From Neckera pumila (taxonomy: Eukaryota; Streptophyta; Bryopsida; Hypnales; Neckeraceae): a DNA stretch of 64,000 bases. The translations under genes were made by a program, and so were the position numbers. This document shows positions 22,001-34,811 of this stretch, piece by piece (position 1 is the first letter of the stretch; the number at the start of each line of letters is the position of its first letter). The notes under the pieces are model-generated. The model saw only the letters and a list, made by a program, of their open reading frames with translations, ran no database searches and was not told the DNA's origin. Location of the stretch: the NCBI GenBank assembly GCA_963969595.1, contig OZ018408.1:11281823-11345822 (forward strand), in the 5' to 3' direction.

Positions 22001-24485
22001 CAATCTTAGAAGAGTTTATAAATTAAAGATCATAAAAGTTAAAATTAAAAAACTTTAAAATTTTGATATTTCATTCATCTCAAGTTTTCCAATTAGCACA
22101 AAAGAATTTATAAACTTTAATTTATTAAATTTCTAAATACAAAAATTAGGATCATATAATTTAAATGTCATAAATTAATTTTCATTTTACACGAAAAATT
22201 TTACAAATTTGTAAATTTCTGTATGAGTTTTTTTCCATTTATAACTTTTTTTATTCATGGATTCAATACTTTCAGATTTCAAAAATTAGATTGGTCTAAT
22301 GCAAATAGAATGGAGCTCCAATGCATTTATTAAACTAGTCCTTAAATTCTCTCCACTCTACTATGGACTACCAATTGAAGATTTGAAAATGATGAAATGT
22401 TGAAGTTATAAATTTTTTAAATCTTGAATTCTTGAAAGCTAAAAACTTGAAAAAATTTCAAGTCTTTATGTTTCTTATTTATTAATTTACAATCTAATTA
22501 ATTTTTAAACATATGAAATTTTATCAAGCTCATAATACTGCAAAAAAGAAAGGTCATAACCATTTAGAATGCTTCATATTGCTAATCATTTGAGCATGCT
22601 ACTTTCATCTAAGATCTGTTAGAATTTTAGCCATTTAAAATGATCACTTATATAGTTTGATCTTCTTCTTTCAAACATTATAAGTACATTAAGTATTGCA
22701 TTGTAATAAGTCATATCATATGTAGAAGTTAAAATGGTTTTTGAGTTTCCATTGTTGATCAATGCTTTTTTTGAACTATACCACAAGAGCATCGATCAGC
22801 TACTTCCAACTATCATGTTTGCATAATTTTAAAAATAGATGCAAAAAGATTTGGAATCAATTTAAAAAATAAAAATAAAATTGAATGGAGGGAGGGTCTA
22901 TAAAAAAAATTACTATGTATATTTCAAGCACACCTTGAACCTTTTTTTTGGAAAAAAATGTCATTTGGAAAGGATGTGCCAACGTGTAGCACTCAATGTT
23001 ACTCATATACAATTATCTTTAAATTGATTGGTAAAATGATTCATCTTCAAAATAAATTCTACATAATTCAATTATAACATTTAGCCTTTTAACGAACCAA
23101 GGGTATCCCAGATTCCTAAATTGTGGAGATGTATCATAAAATGCAACTTAGAATAATAACTTAATGATAACCTTCACACATAAGTAAAATATGATCCATA
23201 GATCATATCCAATGATACTAACTTGTGAGCATAGAAATGCAAACATATGAACCTTGAACCTAGGTATAAGTAGATACCCTACAACCATTGAAAGAGCTTA
23301 TAACATAAACATCTATAATATATAATATAGGTACCCTATAATCATGAAAGATTTCTATAATGTAAATACCTATAACATACGGGTGTCTAGACTATTAGGC
23401 TCATAATCTTAGGTTTAGATATTAGCACCCCTAAGATCATATATGTATGGTTAAATCAATTATTATCCTAAACAATATTTTTCAATAAAATTTGAAACCA
23501 AAAATTTGAAATAGTTCTTAAAATTGATTGTGGATTGAATGTTTGTTATTATTTTTTATATGAATGTAATTCATTTTTGAAAGGCCATTTTTTAAATCTA
23601 AATAATTAGTTTTTGAGGTCACATACCTTTATGCGTAGAAATACAAAAATTTGCATAAAGAAATTGTGAAATTCTATATAGTACAAACACAAGAGAGCTA
23701 ACACAAAGAATCTATAAAGTTTTAGACAAATGAAAAATAAAGATTGCATGTGGTTGGGACATATTTGTATTCATCTTTTGTTTGAAATTTGAACATGTGG
23801 TCTTTTAGAGTTAAATGCTTATTTATACAAAAGTTTTATACACTCACGTACAAAGGTTACATTCATGAGGGTGATGTGTGTGACAAAAAATTAAAATTGA
23901 AGCTATAATGCTAAAGATGATTTCTTTATTCTATCTTTTCACCTACTAGAAGTTTAGATTCATTACCACAATTAATTAATTTGATGCTTTTTGGTATTTG
24001 GAAGTTGTCGTTTTGGTATTGTATGTGGTACATAGCCATTTTGAGTGCATTGATTTGGTGTCTCTTTTTATCCTTTAATTTAAATTTGACAAAGACTCAT
24101 GCTAGACTCTAATATGACTTGAAATCATGTGAAAAGTTTCCATCTACAAAGTCTTCAAAACCTTCAATCAATTGCCACAAATAGTATACAAAGCACGAGA
24201 GCCCTAATTTTGTATTGGAGTCAGCACTAAATAATGAAGGTAACATTTGTAGTTTTTAGTTTTTGCCATTGATCAATCTTGAAAGAATAAATGATGATTG
24301 CAGCTTCAATTTTCCAATTTTCATTTTAAGAAACTTTTGGAAGGAATACAAGATTTTGAAATAATATTTCCAATTTATTTCTTCATTTTCATGCTTTAAA
24401 TTATAATAAAGGAGATTTTATTGATTGATAATAAATAAAATATAAAGATTTCATTAAATGGAGGGTTTTATCAATTTTTAACCCT
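22001..24485. other. AT-rich non-coding stretch
   Basis: No gene recognised. Short decayed direct repeats occur near 23,270-23,400 (ATACCCTA / CTATAATAT). Sequence resembling the preceding 124-bp repeat persists weakly near 22,555-22,645. Confidence 0.5.
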
Positions 24486-24489
24486 TTAA

Positions 24490-25424
24490 CCCCTAAAGGA
24501 CCAAACACCATTTTTTGACAACATAGCGATTTTGGGCACCTCACTACAAACGAACTTTCTATTTTTTATCCTTAAAATTTTCATACAAGATGTGCCCGAG
24601 GAATAGCTTTAAGGCCCAACAATTTTCATAACTATTGACTTCATGGTTAAAAAGTTATTATATGATATGCAATTTTCATTGGTTGGCGGGCAGCTTGGGC
24701 AACTCAAAAAAATTCTTTAAAAATCACTTTTAAGAAAATAAAAAATTGAAATTGGTTCTTTAGATTTATATATATTTGGAAAGCTTTGGATAGTTCCATT
24801 TTGATTAATGAGAAGAATGTTATGAGGATTCTTAGTTTGAGGGTAGTTATGGAACCTCTATTCTAAAATAAATTTGAAGTCTTTTATTTAACTCACTTTT
24901 TAATATTTTTGAAGAAAAATAAAAACATTAGGTATAGATTGTTTATTACAACATTGCAACCATTGGGCTTGGCATTTTTCAATTCCATAATTAAATTCTT
25001 AATAATTTCGTATTTTGAATCATTCTCTACTTCTTTCTATTTACCATTTGTTTCCTATATGTTGTGCAATTCCAAATGATCTGAAAATTTTCAAGCATGC
25101 AGCCAACTTGCCGTGAAGAATGGATTTAAAGAACAACCACCATTTTGGAATTATTTTTCATACAAATATGACCTTGTGAAGTGCAGCTGCCCAATTTTTC
25201 TGAAGGACAAAAAAAGTTTTTTTTGTTAATTCAAACACTATTATCTTGCAATCCACACGGTGGAAATTTTGAAATTTTTTCCTCAACTTTTCAAACTAGT
25301 GTACTACAAGATCCTATGGTTACATTTGTCCAAAAATGTTTTTTTTCTATAGTTTGGTACTTGTACCTAGAAATGGCAGTTTTGGAGTGGTTTTGGTGCA
25401 AACATAGTCTTTGACCTTTAAGGG
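24490..25424. mobile_element. TTAA-flanked MITE (family B, reverse orientation)
   Basis: TTAA at 24,486-24,489 and 25,425-25,428; ends CCCCTAAAGGACC and GACCTTTAAGGG; 935 bp. The interior (TTGCAATCCACACGGT, GTGCAGCTGCCC) is the complement of family B features seen at about 43,990-44,090. No coding capacity. Confidence 0.75.
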
Positions 25425-25428
25425 TTAA

Positions 25429-26961
25429 GGGCCAAGCATTCAAGTTTCAAACAATGGATGAATGCAAACACAACGCAAACACACAAAAATGTACTATCTT
25501 TATCTATCAATATTTTTTAAGATTCTTGTGTTAGTTCTTCAACATTTGTACAATATAGGTTTTGAAAACTTTGATTTGTGAATATTACATAATTCAAAGG
25601 ATATTGGTAGATTTGACGTCAAAAAATACTTTTTTGGTTCAAAAAATGACCCTTTGAAAACAACTTGAATAAAAAAATAGAACAAAAATCTTCAAAAATT
25701 ACTATGATTAGAATTAAGTTTTTGAACTCAATCTACAATCTATTTTAGAAGGTACTTTTAAATTTTGGCTTCAAATTTTATTACAAAAATATTGGTTTGT
25801 GCACTTACTGATCTTAGTATATGGATATAATATATGGATATTACTTTCCAATTATTATTTGAGAATCATCATTAAATTATCATACTAAATTAAATTTTAT
25901 AATACATTTCCACAATTTAAAAAATTTGGACTGCCCTTTGGTCATTAAGGGGTTAAGGTAAGGAGATTTTTTTTTCTATATTGTGGTATTAAGGAACCTT
26001 CAATTTTGGTCTAGTGGCCTTCGCACACTAGTGATCGAGGTGGTCATGAATTCAAACTTGGATTTTTGTGGGGTGCTTACTAATATAGTTCACCTAACTA
26101 TGGTAGATGATTATATAACCTTGTATTCATATAGAGAACTTGAGAATTTTTTGGAGGAAGGAACATGCTGGTTCTTTTTGGTGCCATCCCTATCTATGAA
26201 GCTTTAGATAATTGAACCATTCCCAAAAGACACTTAGCCTTGTTTCTTCTTCTTACCATGCCATTCCACTTGGCATCACTAATTTCATCAAAGTGTGTAT
26301 TTATCTATTTCATGGATATAAGAGCAAAATATGACATTTACATTAAATTACCATTTTCTTTATGTATTTCTAAAGCCAATCATGAATTTTAGTTTATTGA
26401 TAGCCCTTCTACACTGAATAGGGGTACTAAAGGGACCAAACAATTAAAGGGACTAATTTTAGAAAATTGTAGATTTTGAAACTTGATGTAAATCCTTCGC
26501 ACACTTCAATAACTATAGATGTACATTAAAGATAGATATTTATATAGTGTGGAATGTTAATTAATTAGTATGGGTCCCCTTAATACCCCTATGCAGTGTA
26601 GATATTTAATCCTATAACAATGTGATGGCCTACAAGTGTGATGGATGACAAAGGTCTTTCTATGTAAGACAAAAGTGCAAATGTTCATCCTTGAAATTTT
26701 TTGTAATAAAAGGGAGGTCTTGCTTAATAGTTTGACTTCCAATGAGTGTTCTTGGTTTTTTTAAGTAAATGATTCACATGGTATCAAAAAGGATGATTTC
26801 TATAGTAACCACATTGCTTGTCACCAATGTATTTTTTTTAGACCAATGTGGCTCTTCTTGGACTCATTGCATTCGCCAAATCTCAAGAGGTCGGAATCTG
26901 TTAGTTTGAGCAAAACTTTGTCCAAATTAAACACTATGTTTTCCACTTGGGCTTTCATTTC
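25429..26961. other. AT-rich stretch with an orphan TTAA-element end
   Basis: No gene recognised. CATTAAGGGG followed by TTAA at 25,953-25,956 resembles a MITE right end, but no matching left end was found. Confidence 0.4.
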
Positions 26962-26965
26962 TTAA

Positions 26966-27778
26966 CCCCTAAAGGACCATTGCTCCTTCGGGGACAAATG
27001 CATTTTCAGGCAGGTATCTATGGGCTGAAATTTTCTCTTCATTTTTTGAAACTTTTTTTGGGGGTAGAAAAGCTGATAAGCTTTGTGGGAATATCATTTT
27101 CTTCACAATTGGTGCCCGGGAACAAAAGTTATGACCAAATAAGCTCAAAACAGGGGACGGGGGGGGGGGGGGGGGGAGCAAAAAACTTGCAGTTTTTATT
27201 TTTATTTTTTTAAGTATTTTTTTTCTCATAGATTATATTTTTGTCTATCTAGAAAATTTTGATTCATTTCATTTGGATTTGTTAAGAGAAAGTTATAGAC
27301 ATTCTTGTTTTGGGGGCAATTAGAGCATCTTTTTGAAAAAAATAACTTGTAGGATTCATTTCTGAATGCAATTTATCAAATTTTTCAATTTTTTTTTGCA
27401 TGGTTAAATTTGCTTGCTAGAACAATATTACCATTGGGATAAGTGCATTTTAATTCCATCTAAAATATATGAATATTTTAGATTTTCCTTCTATCTCGTA
27501 TCTACTTCTACTTAACAATTTTTTTAATAATGAAAATTAAGTTGTTTTTTAATTTGTTTTTTTTTGCTAGATTCTCAACTCAATTCTCCATTATAAACAT
27601 TTAAAGTTCAAAACTCTGTAGTGCAAAAATTTAAAGTTAAAAATGTTCAAAGTCAAAAAATCCAGTCCCACAATGTGCTGAAAAACTTGTTTTTTTCACT
27701 TTAACCCCTAAGCGTTCAAGCAACCGTTTTATGGTCAGTGCTCGACTTCGGGCAAAATTTTTGGGCAAAAATAAAAAC

Positions 27779-27809
<31 letters not shown>

Positions 27810-28426
27810 TCGGGTTGTCTATCAATATTTATACTCAAAACTTAGATCACTATGGTCAAACAAAAACTATAAGAGAAATAGCACAAAGTGTTTAAATTTG
27901 CCTAGTATTGAAAAACTTACTATTTGGAGAAAGAATTGGTGTTTTCATTACTAGATCTCATTCATTTTTTCACAAATCAATAGAAACCACATTTTTGACC
28001 AATCAAAAAAAATTCAAATGCTAAAAATAGAAATTGTATTTTTGGTGAATTTTTGAAGTTATATCTTCAAAATTCATTTAAAAAAAATCTAAGAATAATT
28101 TTATAATTTTGGCCATATGGATGCTTTCTACTTTTCATGCTTCACATTATCTTCTTTGATGCAAACTTCAAAAAAGTTTTAGAGCTTATATTTTATAACA
28201 CATTTGTATTTTGTCCAAACCCCTTGCGCTTTTAGGGGTTAAACTCAGATATCTTGCAATTTGTGCAGTCAAAAATTTTGAAATTTTTTACACACATTTT
28301 CATACTAGTTAGGTATAAGACCCTACAATTAGATGTGCAAAAAAAATTAATTTTTTCCACTCTTTGCTATAAAAATGGCAGTTTTGGGTGGTTTTTGGCA
28401 GAAAAAAGGCCTTGGGCCTTTAGGGG
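26966..28426. mobile_element. TTAA-flanked MITE (family A) carrying a nested element
   Basis: TTAA at 26,962-26,965 and 28,427-28,430; ends CCCCTAAAGGACCATTG and GGGCCTTTAGGGG. Removing the nested element at 27,705-28,238 and one TTAA leaves about 923 bp, the usual family A size. It contains an 18-base G run at 27,159-27,176. Confidence 0.82.
27705..28238. mobile_element. TTAA-flanked MITE (family C) nested in family A
   Basis: Ends CCCCTAAGCGTTCAAG and GCGCTTTTAGGGG; TTAA at 27,701-27,704 and 28,239-28,242. Host sequence rejoins as TTCACTTTAAACTCAGATATC, matching TTCACTTTAAATGCATATATC in the copy at about 17,137. Length 534 bp; interior unrelated to families A and B. Confidence 0.8.
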
Positions 28427-28709
28427 TTAAAGCATCACCAGTTCACCACCATGGCTCTATATATCTCCATGGGACTTTGTGCTTCCCGCCCAAGAGCCAA
28501 ACCAATTCCCTATTGCAGTATGCTTGATTGAGTTTCAAGCACCAAGCGCCCTAAGTTTTGTTGTTTTTCCCTCAGCTTCCAGTGCGCAGTGAAATTTTGG
28601 CAAGGCTTGGGGTTGACTGATTTATCATGACTTTTTGGAAACATAGTTGCTTACAACAAGTCGTCATTGTAATTAGTTCAAAAAACCCACACGTCATTAC
28701 TTCAGGGTG

Positions 28710-28816
28710 TACACAAAATAGTGAAATTAGGTTGTCCCACACTAATTTCTCATACCTAACACTTTCAAACATGGTCAACTATACTCTGGGGCAACCTAAT
28801 TTCACTATTTTGTGTA
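28710..28816. mobile_element. 107-bp mini-element with perfect 25-bp terminal inverted repeats
   Basis: TACACAAAATAGTGAAATTA plus GGTTG at 28,710-28,734 is perfectly complementary to 28,792-28,816. If the outer TA pairs are target duplications, the element begins CACAAAATAG and is Tc1/mariner-like. Too small to code. Confidence 0.55.
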
Positions 28817-28929
28817 GGTTATTAACAATTGATGCTCCATTATTGTTTAGAGTGCCGATTTGCTAGGCCCACATTGGGCCCATGTTGAAAGGGCGGAAAT
28901 TTGTCAGAAAACATCAATTTAAAAAAAAA

Positions 28930-29120
28930 AAACTTGGATGAAATCACCAAATTCTGGATGAAAATTGAATTATAGATATGTGATACGGAGTATATGCTAA
29001 TGTGATATTTTCTATCCAATATGTGGATGAATGTTGAAATTTGGAGCACCACTATAACATTCAATATTGCCACTTTGGCACTTCATAAAAAACGAAAAAA
29101 AAAAAAAAAAAAAAGATTCC
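28930..29120. mobile_element. Degenerate relative of the hAT-like element
   Basis: Sequence from GGATGAAAATTG through CCAATATGTGGATGAATGTT and GCCACTTTGGCACTTC is the reverse complement of blocks at 31,740-31,900. Ends are unclear because of poly-A/T runs. Confidence 0.4.
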
Positions 29121-29205
29121 ACAGGGCATGCCAGCCAGCCATTGCTGTGGGGATTTTTTTCTTTTTTTCTTTTTTTGAACAAATGGGGAGAACCCACTGC
29201 ATTAA

Positions 29206-29782
29206 CCCCTAAAGTCCCATTGTCCCTATGGGGGACAAAATGGATTTTGGGCAGGTTCCTATGAGCTCAATTTTTAATGAAACTTTCTGAAACTTTCCCA
29301 TAAGATAGAAAAACTTATTAGCTTTTGGGGAATGTAATTTTTATTTCAATCGGTGCCCGGGAGCAAAAGTTATGCCTAAATAAGCTCAAAACAGGGGAGA
29401 AGGGGCAGCAAAAAAATTTTGCAAAAAATTTAATTTAATTTTTTTAATTTTTTTCCTTATAGATTATATTTTTGCCTATTTGGGAAGCTTTGATTCATTT
29501 CATTTGGACTTTTTATGAGAAAGTTATGGACAATCTTGTTTTTCGGGCAATGAGAGCATCTTCTTGAAAAAAACTTTTTCTTTCACTTTGAATGTTGATA
29601 TCTTTCAATCCGTACGGTCAAACATCACAAAATTTTTACTACATGATCTGTAAAAAGTGTAGTATAAGATCCTACGGTTATTTTCTAAAAAAAACTATTT
29701 TTTCTCATCTTTTAGATGAACGCAACAAAAGTAGCAGTTTTGAGTGATTTTTGACAGAAAAATGGCCTTGGGACTTTAGGGG
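29206..29782. mobile_element. TTAA-flanked MITE (short A subtype, reverse orientation)
   Basis: 577 bp; ends CCCCTAAAGTCCCATTGTCC and GGGACTTTAGGGG, with TTAA at 29,202-29,205 and 29,783-29,786. Near-complement of 20,969-21,546, so these two copies probably moved recently relative to the longer copies (inference). Confidence 0.8.
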
Positions 29783-29786
29783 TTAA

Positions 29787-30254
29787 AAAAAAAAAATAAT
29801 ACAAAACAGCCGAGCTCTGAGGCTGGACAAATGAAAAGATAATGAGCAAAAAGGACCAAAGAAAAGCAAACAAAGAAACCAGATAAGCCTAGGAAAAACT
29901 ACAGTCAGGACTCAGGAGGGCCATTTGGCTGCTCCACTGTGGCAATGCTCTTACAGTTTTCATAAATTAAAGTGTTGTCAATTCTGTATTGACTGCCTCT
30001 GATGGTTTTAACTTAAACTCCACTTGCACCAAAAACACCTTCATGTTGAAAGCTGGCATTGCTGTACACAATGTCCATAGCTTCCAAGTTCCCTCCAGCA
30101 ATCAACTTAAATACATGTTTCATATTTTATGACACAGAATGATGTTGAAGTGAATGAATAGGATGTTCACGTACGTGAAGGATGCATGCTAAACCTACAC
30201 ACTAAAAATACCACAAATGCCGTACTTGCCATCACGCTAACTTCCAAACTTCAG
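29787..30254. other. Non-coding stretch
   Basis: A short A-rich tract follows the preceding element; the remainder shows no recognised gene or repeat end. Confidence 0.4.
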
Positions 30255-30489
30255 TCGAACAAGTGTGCCCTGTGCCGTTGCCACAGTAAAAAAAAGAGGA
30301 AAAATAAATTTCTAATTCATAAAACCTTCGAAATTCCATTTTTTTCACAACGTAGGTCTTAAACCAAGCCCATGCACCCCTCTTCACTGAGGGCTTTTTG
30401 ACGATACCAAGAACGCGACCAAGGGATGCACAATCCAGGAGATTTCACTGTATGAAACAAAACAAACAAAACAAAACAAATAGCCTCAC
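30255..30489. repeat. Dispersed repeat family D, copy 2
   Basis: Carries CCTGTGCCGTTGCCACAGTA, GCACCCCTCTTCACTGAGGG and ACCAAGAACGCGACCAAGGG, matching copies at 16,340-17,540 and 31,590-32,140. It ends in a run of AAACAAAAC units. Class unknown. Confidence 0.55.
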
Positions 30490-30493
30490 TTAA

Positions 30494-31416
30494 CCCCTAA
30501 AGGACCAAGGCCTTTTTTCTGCATAAAAACACTCAAAACTGCCATTTCTAGAGCAAAGAGTAAAAAAAATTAAGAATTGTTTTTTTTGCACATCTAACCA
30601 TAAGATCTTATACGTAACTAGTATGACAATGTGTGGAAAAATTTCAGAAATTTTGACCGCACAGATAGCAAAATATTTGCATTTGAAGTGAAAAAAACAA
30701 ATTTTTTAGCACATTACGAGATTAGAACTTTTGACTTTGAACATTTTTAACTTAAATTTTTTGCACTACAAAGTTTTGAGCTTTAAATCTTTCTATTGAA
30801 GAATTGAGTTGAGAGTCTAGGAAAAAAAAATGAACTCAAAAAAACCTAATTTTCATTCTTAAAAAAATTGTTAAGTAGAAGTAGGTACAAGATAGAAAGA
30901 AAATCTAAAATATTAATATCTTTTAGATGGAATTAAAATGCACTAATCCCAATGATGAGCTTGTTTTAGCACAAAAACTAAACCATGTGGAACTTTTTTT
31001 TTTGAGAAATTGCAAAAATTGCATTCCAAAATGAATTCTACAAGTTATTTTTTTCAAGAAGATGCTCTAATTGCCCAAAAAATAAGATTGTCCATAAATT
31101 TCTCAAAAAATATCCAAATGAAATGTATCAAAGCTTCCCAAATAGACAAAAGTATAATCTATAAGGAAAAAATAAAATAAAATTTTAATTAATTTTTTTG
31201 CAAATTTTTTTTGCTGCCCCTTCTTCCCTGTATGAGCTTATTTGGGCATAACTTTTTTTCCCAGGCACCGATTGAAAAGAAAATTATATTCCCACGAAGC
31301 TTATCAGTTTTCCTATCTCAAAAAAAAAATTTAGAAAATCACAACAGAAATTCAGACTGTAGGTACCTGCCCAAAATCCCATTTGTCCCTCCAAAGGGAC
31401 AATGGTCCTTTAGGAG
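30494..31416. mobile_element. TTAA-flanked MITE (family A, reverse orientation)
   Basis: TTAA at 30,490-30,493 and 31,417-31,420; ends CCCCTAAAGGACCAAGGCC and GGTCCTTTAGGAG; 923 bp. The interior parallels 57,021-57,913 in the same orientation. Confidence 0.8.
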
Positions 31417-31589
31417 TTAAGGTATGGAATCAATAGGTGATGGTGGAAGAATGACTGAGGGTATTTCAAAAGGTCTCCATCTCAAGTCTGGACCCATACT
31501 CATGCTCATTCTTGAAATTTGTTTGATTGGAAATTCAAAATTGATTGGATAATGTATATGCAAAATTTAAGTGTTAATTAGTCTTCATT

Positions 31590-32140
31590 CACACTAGTGT
31601 GCCTGTTTTGTTGCCATAGTCAAAATAAAAGTCAAAATAATTTTCTATCTTTTTAACGAAAACAACTCCTAAATTCAATAACTTTCACACCGTAAGTCTA
31701 AATGCCACGAAACAAAGCCTGTATACCAGGGCTCTTTTTTTTCATTTTTTAAGAAGTGCCAAAGTGGTTATATAAAAAATTCTAGTGGTGCTCCAAATTT
31801 CAACATTCATCCACATATTGGATAGAAAAGATCACATTAGTACATATCACATGTCTATATTTTGGTTTTCATCCACAATCTAGCAATTTCATCCAAGATT
31901 TTTTTTATTTTGAATTTTTTTGGCGATTCTATCCAAATTTTTGGCATTTTTAGCCAAATTATTTTTTTGGTGCAATTTGGCACCACCCCCCCTCCAAAAA
32001 AAGCCCTGCTAGATACCCCTACTCGTCGAGGGCTTTTGACAATACCAAGCATGCAATCGGGGGATGCACGTTCTAGAGATCTCAACGTAACAAACAAAGA
32101 AAACAAACAAAATAAACAAACAAATATCCTGTCTTTAGGT
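31590..32140. repeat. Dispersed repeat family D, copy 3, split by a hAT-like element
   Basis: 31,590-31,726 and 32,009-32,140 match family D copies (GTTGCCATAGTCAAAATAAA, ACCAAGCATGCAATCGGGGG). The interruption lies where other copies read continuously from the AAAGCC motif into GCACCCCT. Confidence 0.55.
31727..32008. mobile_element. hAT-like MITE
   Basis: Ends CAGGGCTCTTTTTTTTC and AAAAAAAGCCCTG are inverted repeats of the hAT CAGGG type. The 8 bp outside, CTGTATAC and CTAGATAC, match at six positions, consistent with an aged 8-bp target duplication. The element splits a family D copy. Length 282 bp. Confidence 0.6.
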
Positions 32141-33659
32141 ATTGATAACAGTAAGTGAAGGGCAGGATACTCAATGTGAAGGTTAGATTTGACATAAATT
32201 GTCATTTATGTAGAAAAAAATGCTACATGTCATCTTGTGAATGGCATGAAGTGACATGGACCCCTGAGAATTTGACGTAAAAATTCAATTTCCACACCTA
32301 AATGCCGAATTAGACCTTCATGTATAGTAGTTGTTATTTCACTTTTTGGGAAAGTGATGATGACTTAAAATTTGGGGAAGAATTGTATTACTAAATTCAT
32401 CCATCTTTTGGACCATAAGAAAACATTTCATTTATGTTCATGCACTTCTTTCATGCAAATTTGACAAATTCTTCTATACTTTAAATGAAAATGAAAATTT
32501 TATGTAAAAAAGAGACTACTTCTATCTAACATAAAGTAGAAATTCATTTTGAAATGGTATAATTTAGCCCTATGCCTACAACTAGAAAGAGACATACAAG
32601 CATGTGAGGGCTGAAATTTTTTGTCTTATAGGTGAGATTTCTATATCATAGTGACATTTAGACTTATAACACTTGGGATAACACTTCAAAAGCAATGGTG
32701 CTTTCAAATCCCAAAAGGCCATGGGCCTTTGCAGGTTAACCTTGAAATTATGAAGGTTCTATTTTGGCATTTTTGTAATATTGGGCATGCTTGTACTTTG
32801 TCAATAATCTTTTTTAATAATTTTTATTTGTAGATGAGGACTGCATGTATCGTCACTTCAAAAAATATTTACTGGTAGATGGGGATTGCAAGTATCTGCA
32901 CTTCAAGTAAATTTGATAAGATTAAAAATAAGTCAAAAATAATTGTGGATAATTTAGGGATTCCAATTTCAATTGTACAATTTTAAAATAGAATTGTAAA
33001 TATTGCATAAAAAATCAATTCTATGGGATAGATTTATGTTTAGAAGAGAAGCTTTGATTAAAATCATTGCAATGAATAGATACGTGGAACAAAGTGCACC
33101 TTGCTTAATGTAAGGTAGTCAAATATAACACCCCAAAGATGCAATTACAGATACTGCATCTTTTAGGTACATAGTGACTAAAGCATTGTTTCTTTCAAAA
33201 GTAGACGTGAAAAATTGATGGGGTACAAGTGTCATTTTGGCATTGGTTGTTAAGCCTCTACAAAAGAATATATATGTAAATTTTCTACTAATATAATTGT
33301 AAATCTTGTATGAGTTGTACTTGGAAATAGGCACCCAAATCCCCTATCTATAATTTCTTGCAACCTATTTGGATTGCAATAGATATGGAATATTGATTTG
33401 CCATAAGTATTTTGTTTTTCATATATATTCCATATCCATATTAGTACTCTATATCCATGTTATATATTATATATCCGTATTTTGTATCCTACTATTGGAT
33501 GGCCCAGATCGTCAGTAATCTTGGCTATCTTTTTTTGTGACAACCATAAGATCAATGGCAATGGAAGGAAGGCTTTTATTTTGGAAAAATTCAGGGGCTG
33601 TGATTTTTTCACCATGGGAAGGGGTAGTTGGAAATTGCATGACTAGGTTGCAAATGACA
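32141..33659. other. AT-rich stretch preceding the satellite
   Basis: No gene recognised. An isolated satellite-like fragment (ACGTGGAACAAAGTGCACC) lies near 33,083, about 0.6 kb outside the array. GGGCCTTTGCAGGTTAA near 32,724 may be a worn TTAA-element end. Confidence 0.4.
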
Positions 33660-34811
33660 TACTTTGGATACTTAATAATGTTGAATTTTCTAATATTTTC
33701 ATAAATTGCTCATAGGATCTTTATTGGAAATGTGCGGCTCCACCCCAAATGGTATAGGATATTTTTCCAAACAACCGTATTTTATAAACAACTAAATAGA
33801 TACATGGCTCAAAGTGTACCCTATTTCACATGACATTAAATTTTCTAATATATTTCATAAATCGTTGATAGGGTCATTGTTGGAAATGGACAGCTCTACC
33901 TCAAATGGTATAGGATATTTCCAAACAATCGTATTTTATTAATAGCTAAATAGACACGTGGATCAAAGTGCACCCTACTCAATGTGATGTTGAAATTTTC
34001 AATACTCTATAAATTGCCAATAGGCTCTTGCTTGGAAATGGGTGTCTCCTTCCTAAATGATATAGGATATTTTACAAACAACAATACTGCATGAATAGCA
34101 AAATAATCACATGGTGTAAAGTGCACCTTACTTAATGTGATGTTGAGTTTTTCATTATTCTATAAATTGTTGATGCAATCTTGACTGGTAATGGGTGTCT
34201 CCACCTCAGATGGTATAGAAGATTCTACACACATTACTACTTATTTCATCAATAATTGAGTGGCCAGGTTTAGCAAAGTGCACCCTACTTAATATGATGT
34301 TGAATTTTTTATTATTCTATAATTTGCCAATGGGGTCTAGGTTGGTAATGGGTGACTCCACCTCAATTGGTGTAGAGTACTTTATATGCAAGACTACTTC
34401 ATCAATAGCTACATCAATACATGGAGCAAAGTGCACCCTACTTAATGTGATGTTGAACTTTTCAATAGTTTACAAATGGCTTATGCAATCTAAGCCGTAA
34501 TAGATGGCTCCATGCTTGTTGGTATAAGATATTTTTCACGCAACACTACTTCATGAATAGGCAAACAGCTAGACACGTGGAGCAAAGTGCACCCTACTTA
34601 ATGTGATGTTGAATTTTTCAATAATTTACAAACTATTGATGTAATCTTGGTTGAAAATGTGTGGCTCCACATTTGTTATTGTATAATATTGTATATGCAA
34701 TAGTACTTTATGAATAGCTAAATAGACACGTGGAGCAAACTACACCTTGCTTCATATGATGCTGAATTTTTCAATAATTTATAAATTGTTGATGCAATCT
34801 TGGTTGGTAGT

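Noticed and set aside
26966..28426. LTR retrotransposon suggested by long related sequences at 26.9-31.4 kb
   Set aside because: The related blocks are in inverted orientation, have CCCCTAAAGG inverted ends with TTAA flanks, lack TG...CA ends, and encode no gag or reverse transcriptase.
32250..32740. Possible further TTAA element ending GGGCCTTTGCAGGTTAA
   Set aside because: No matching left terminus or family interior could be found, so it was not listed as an element.
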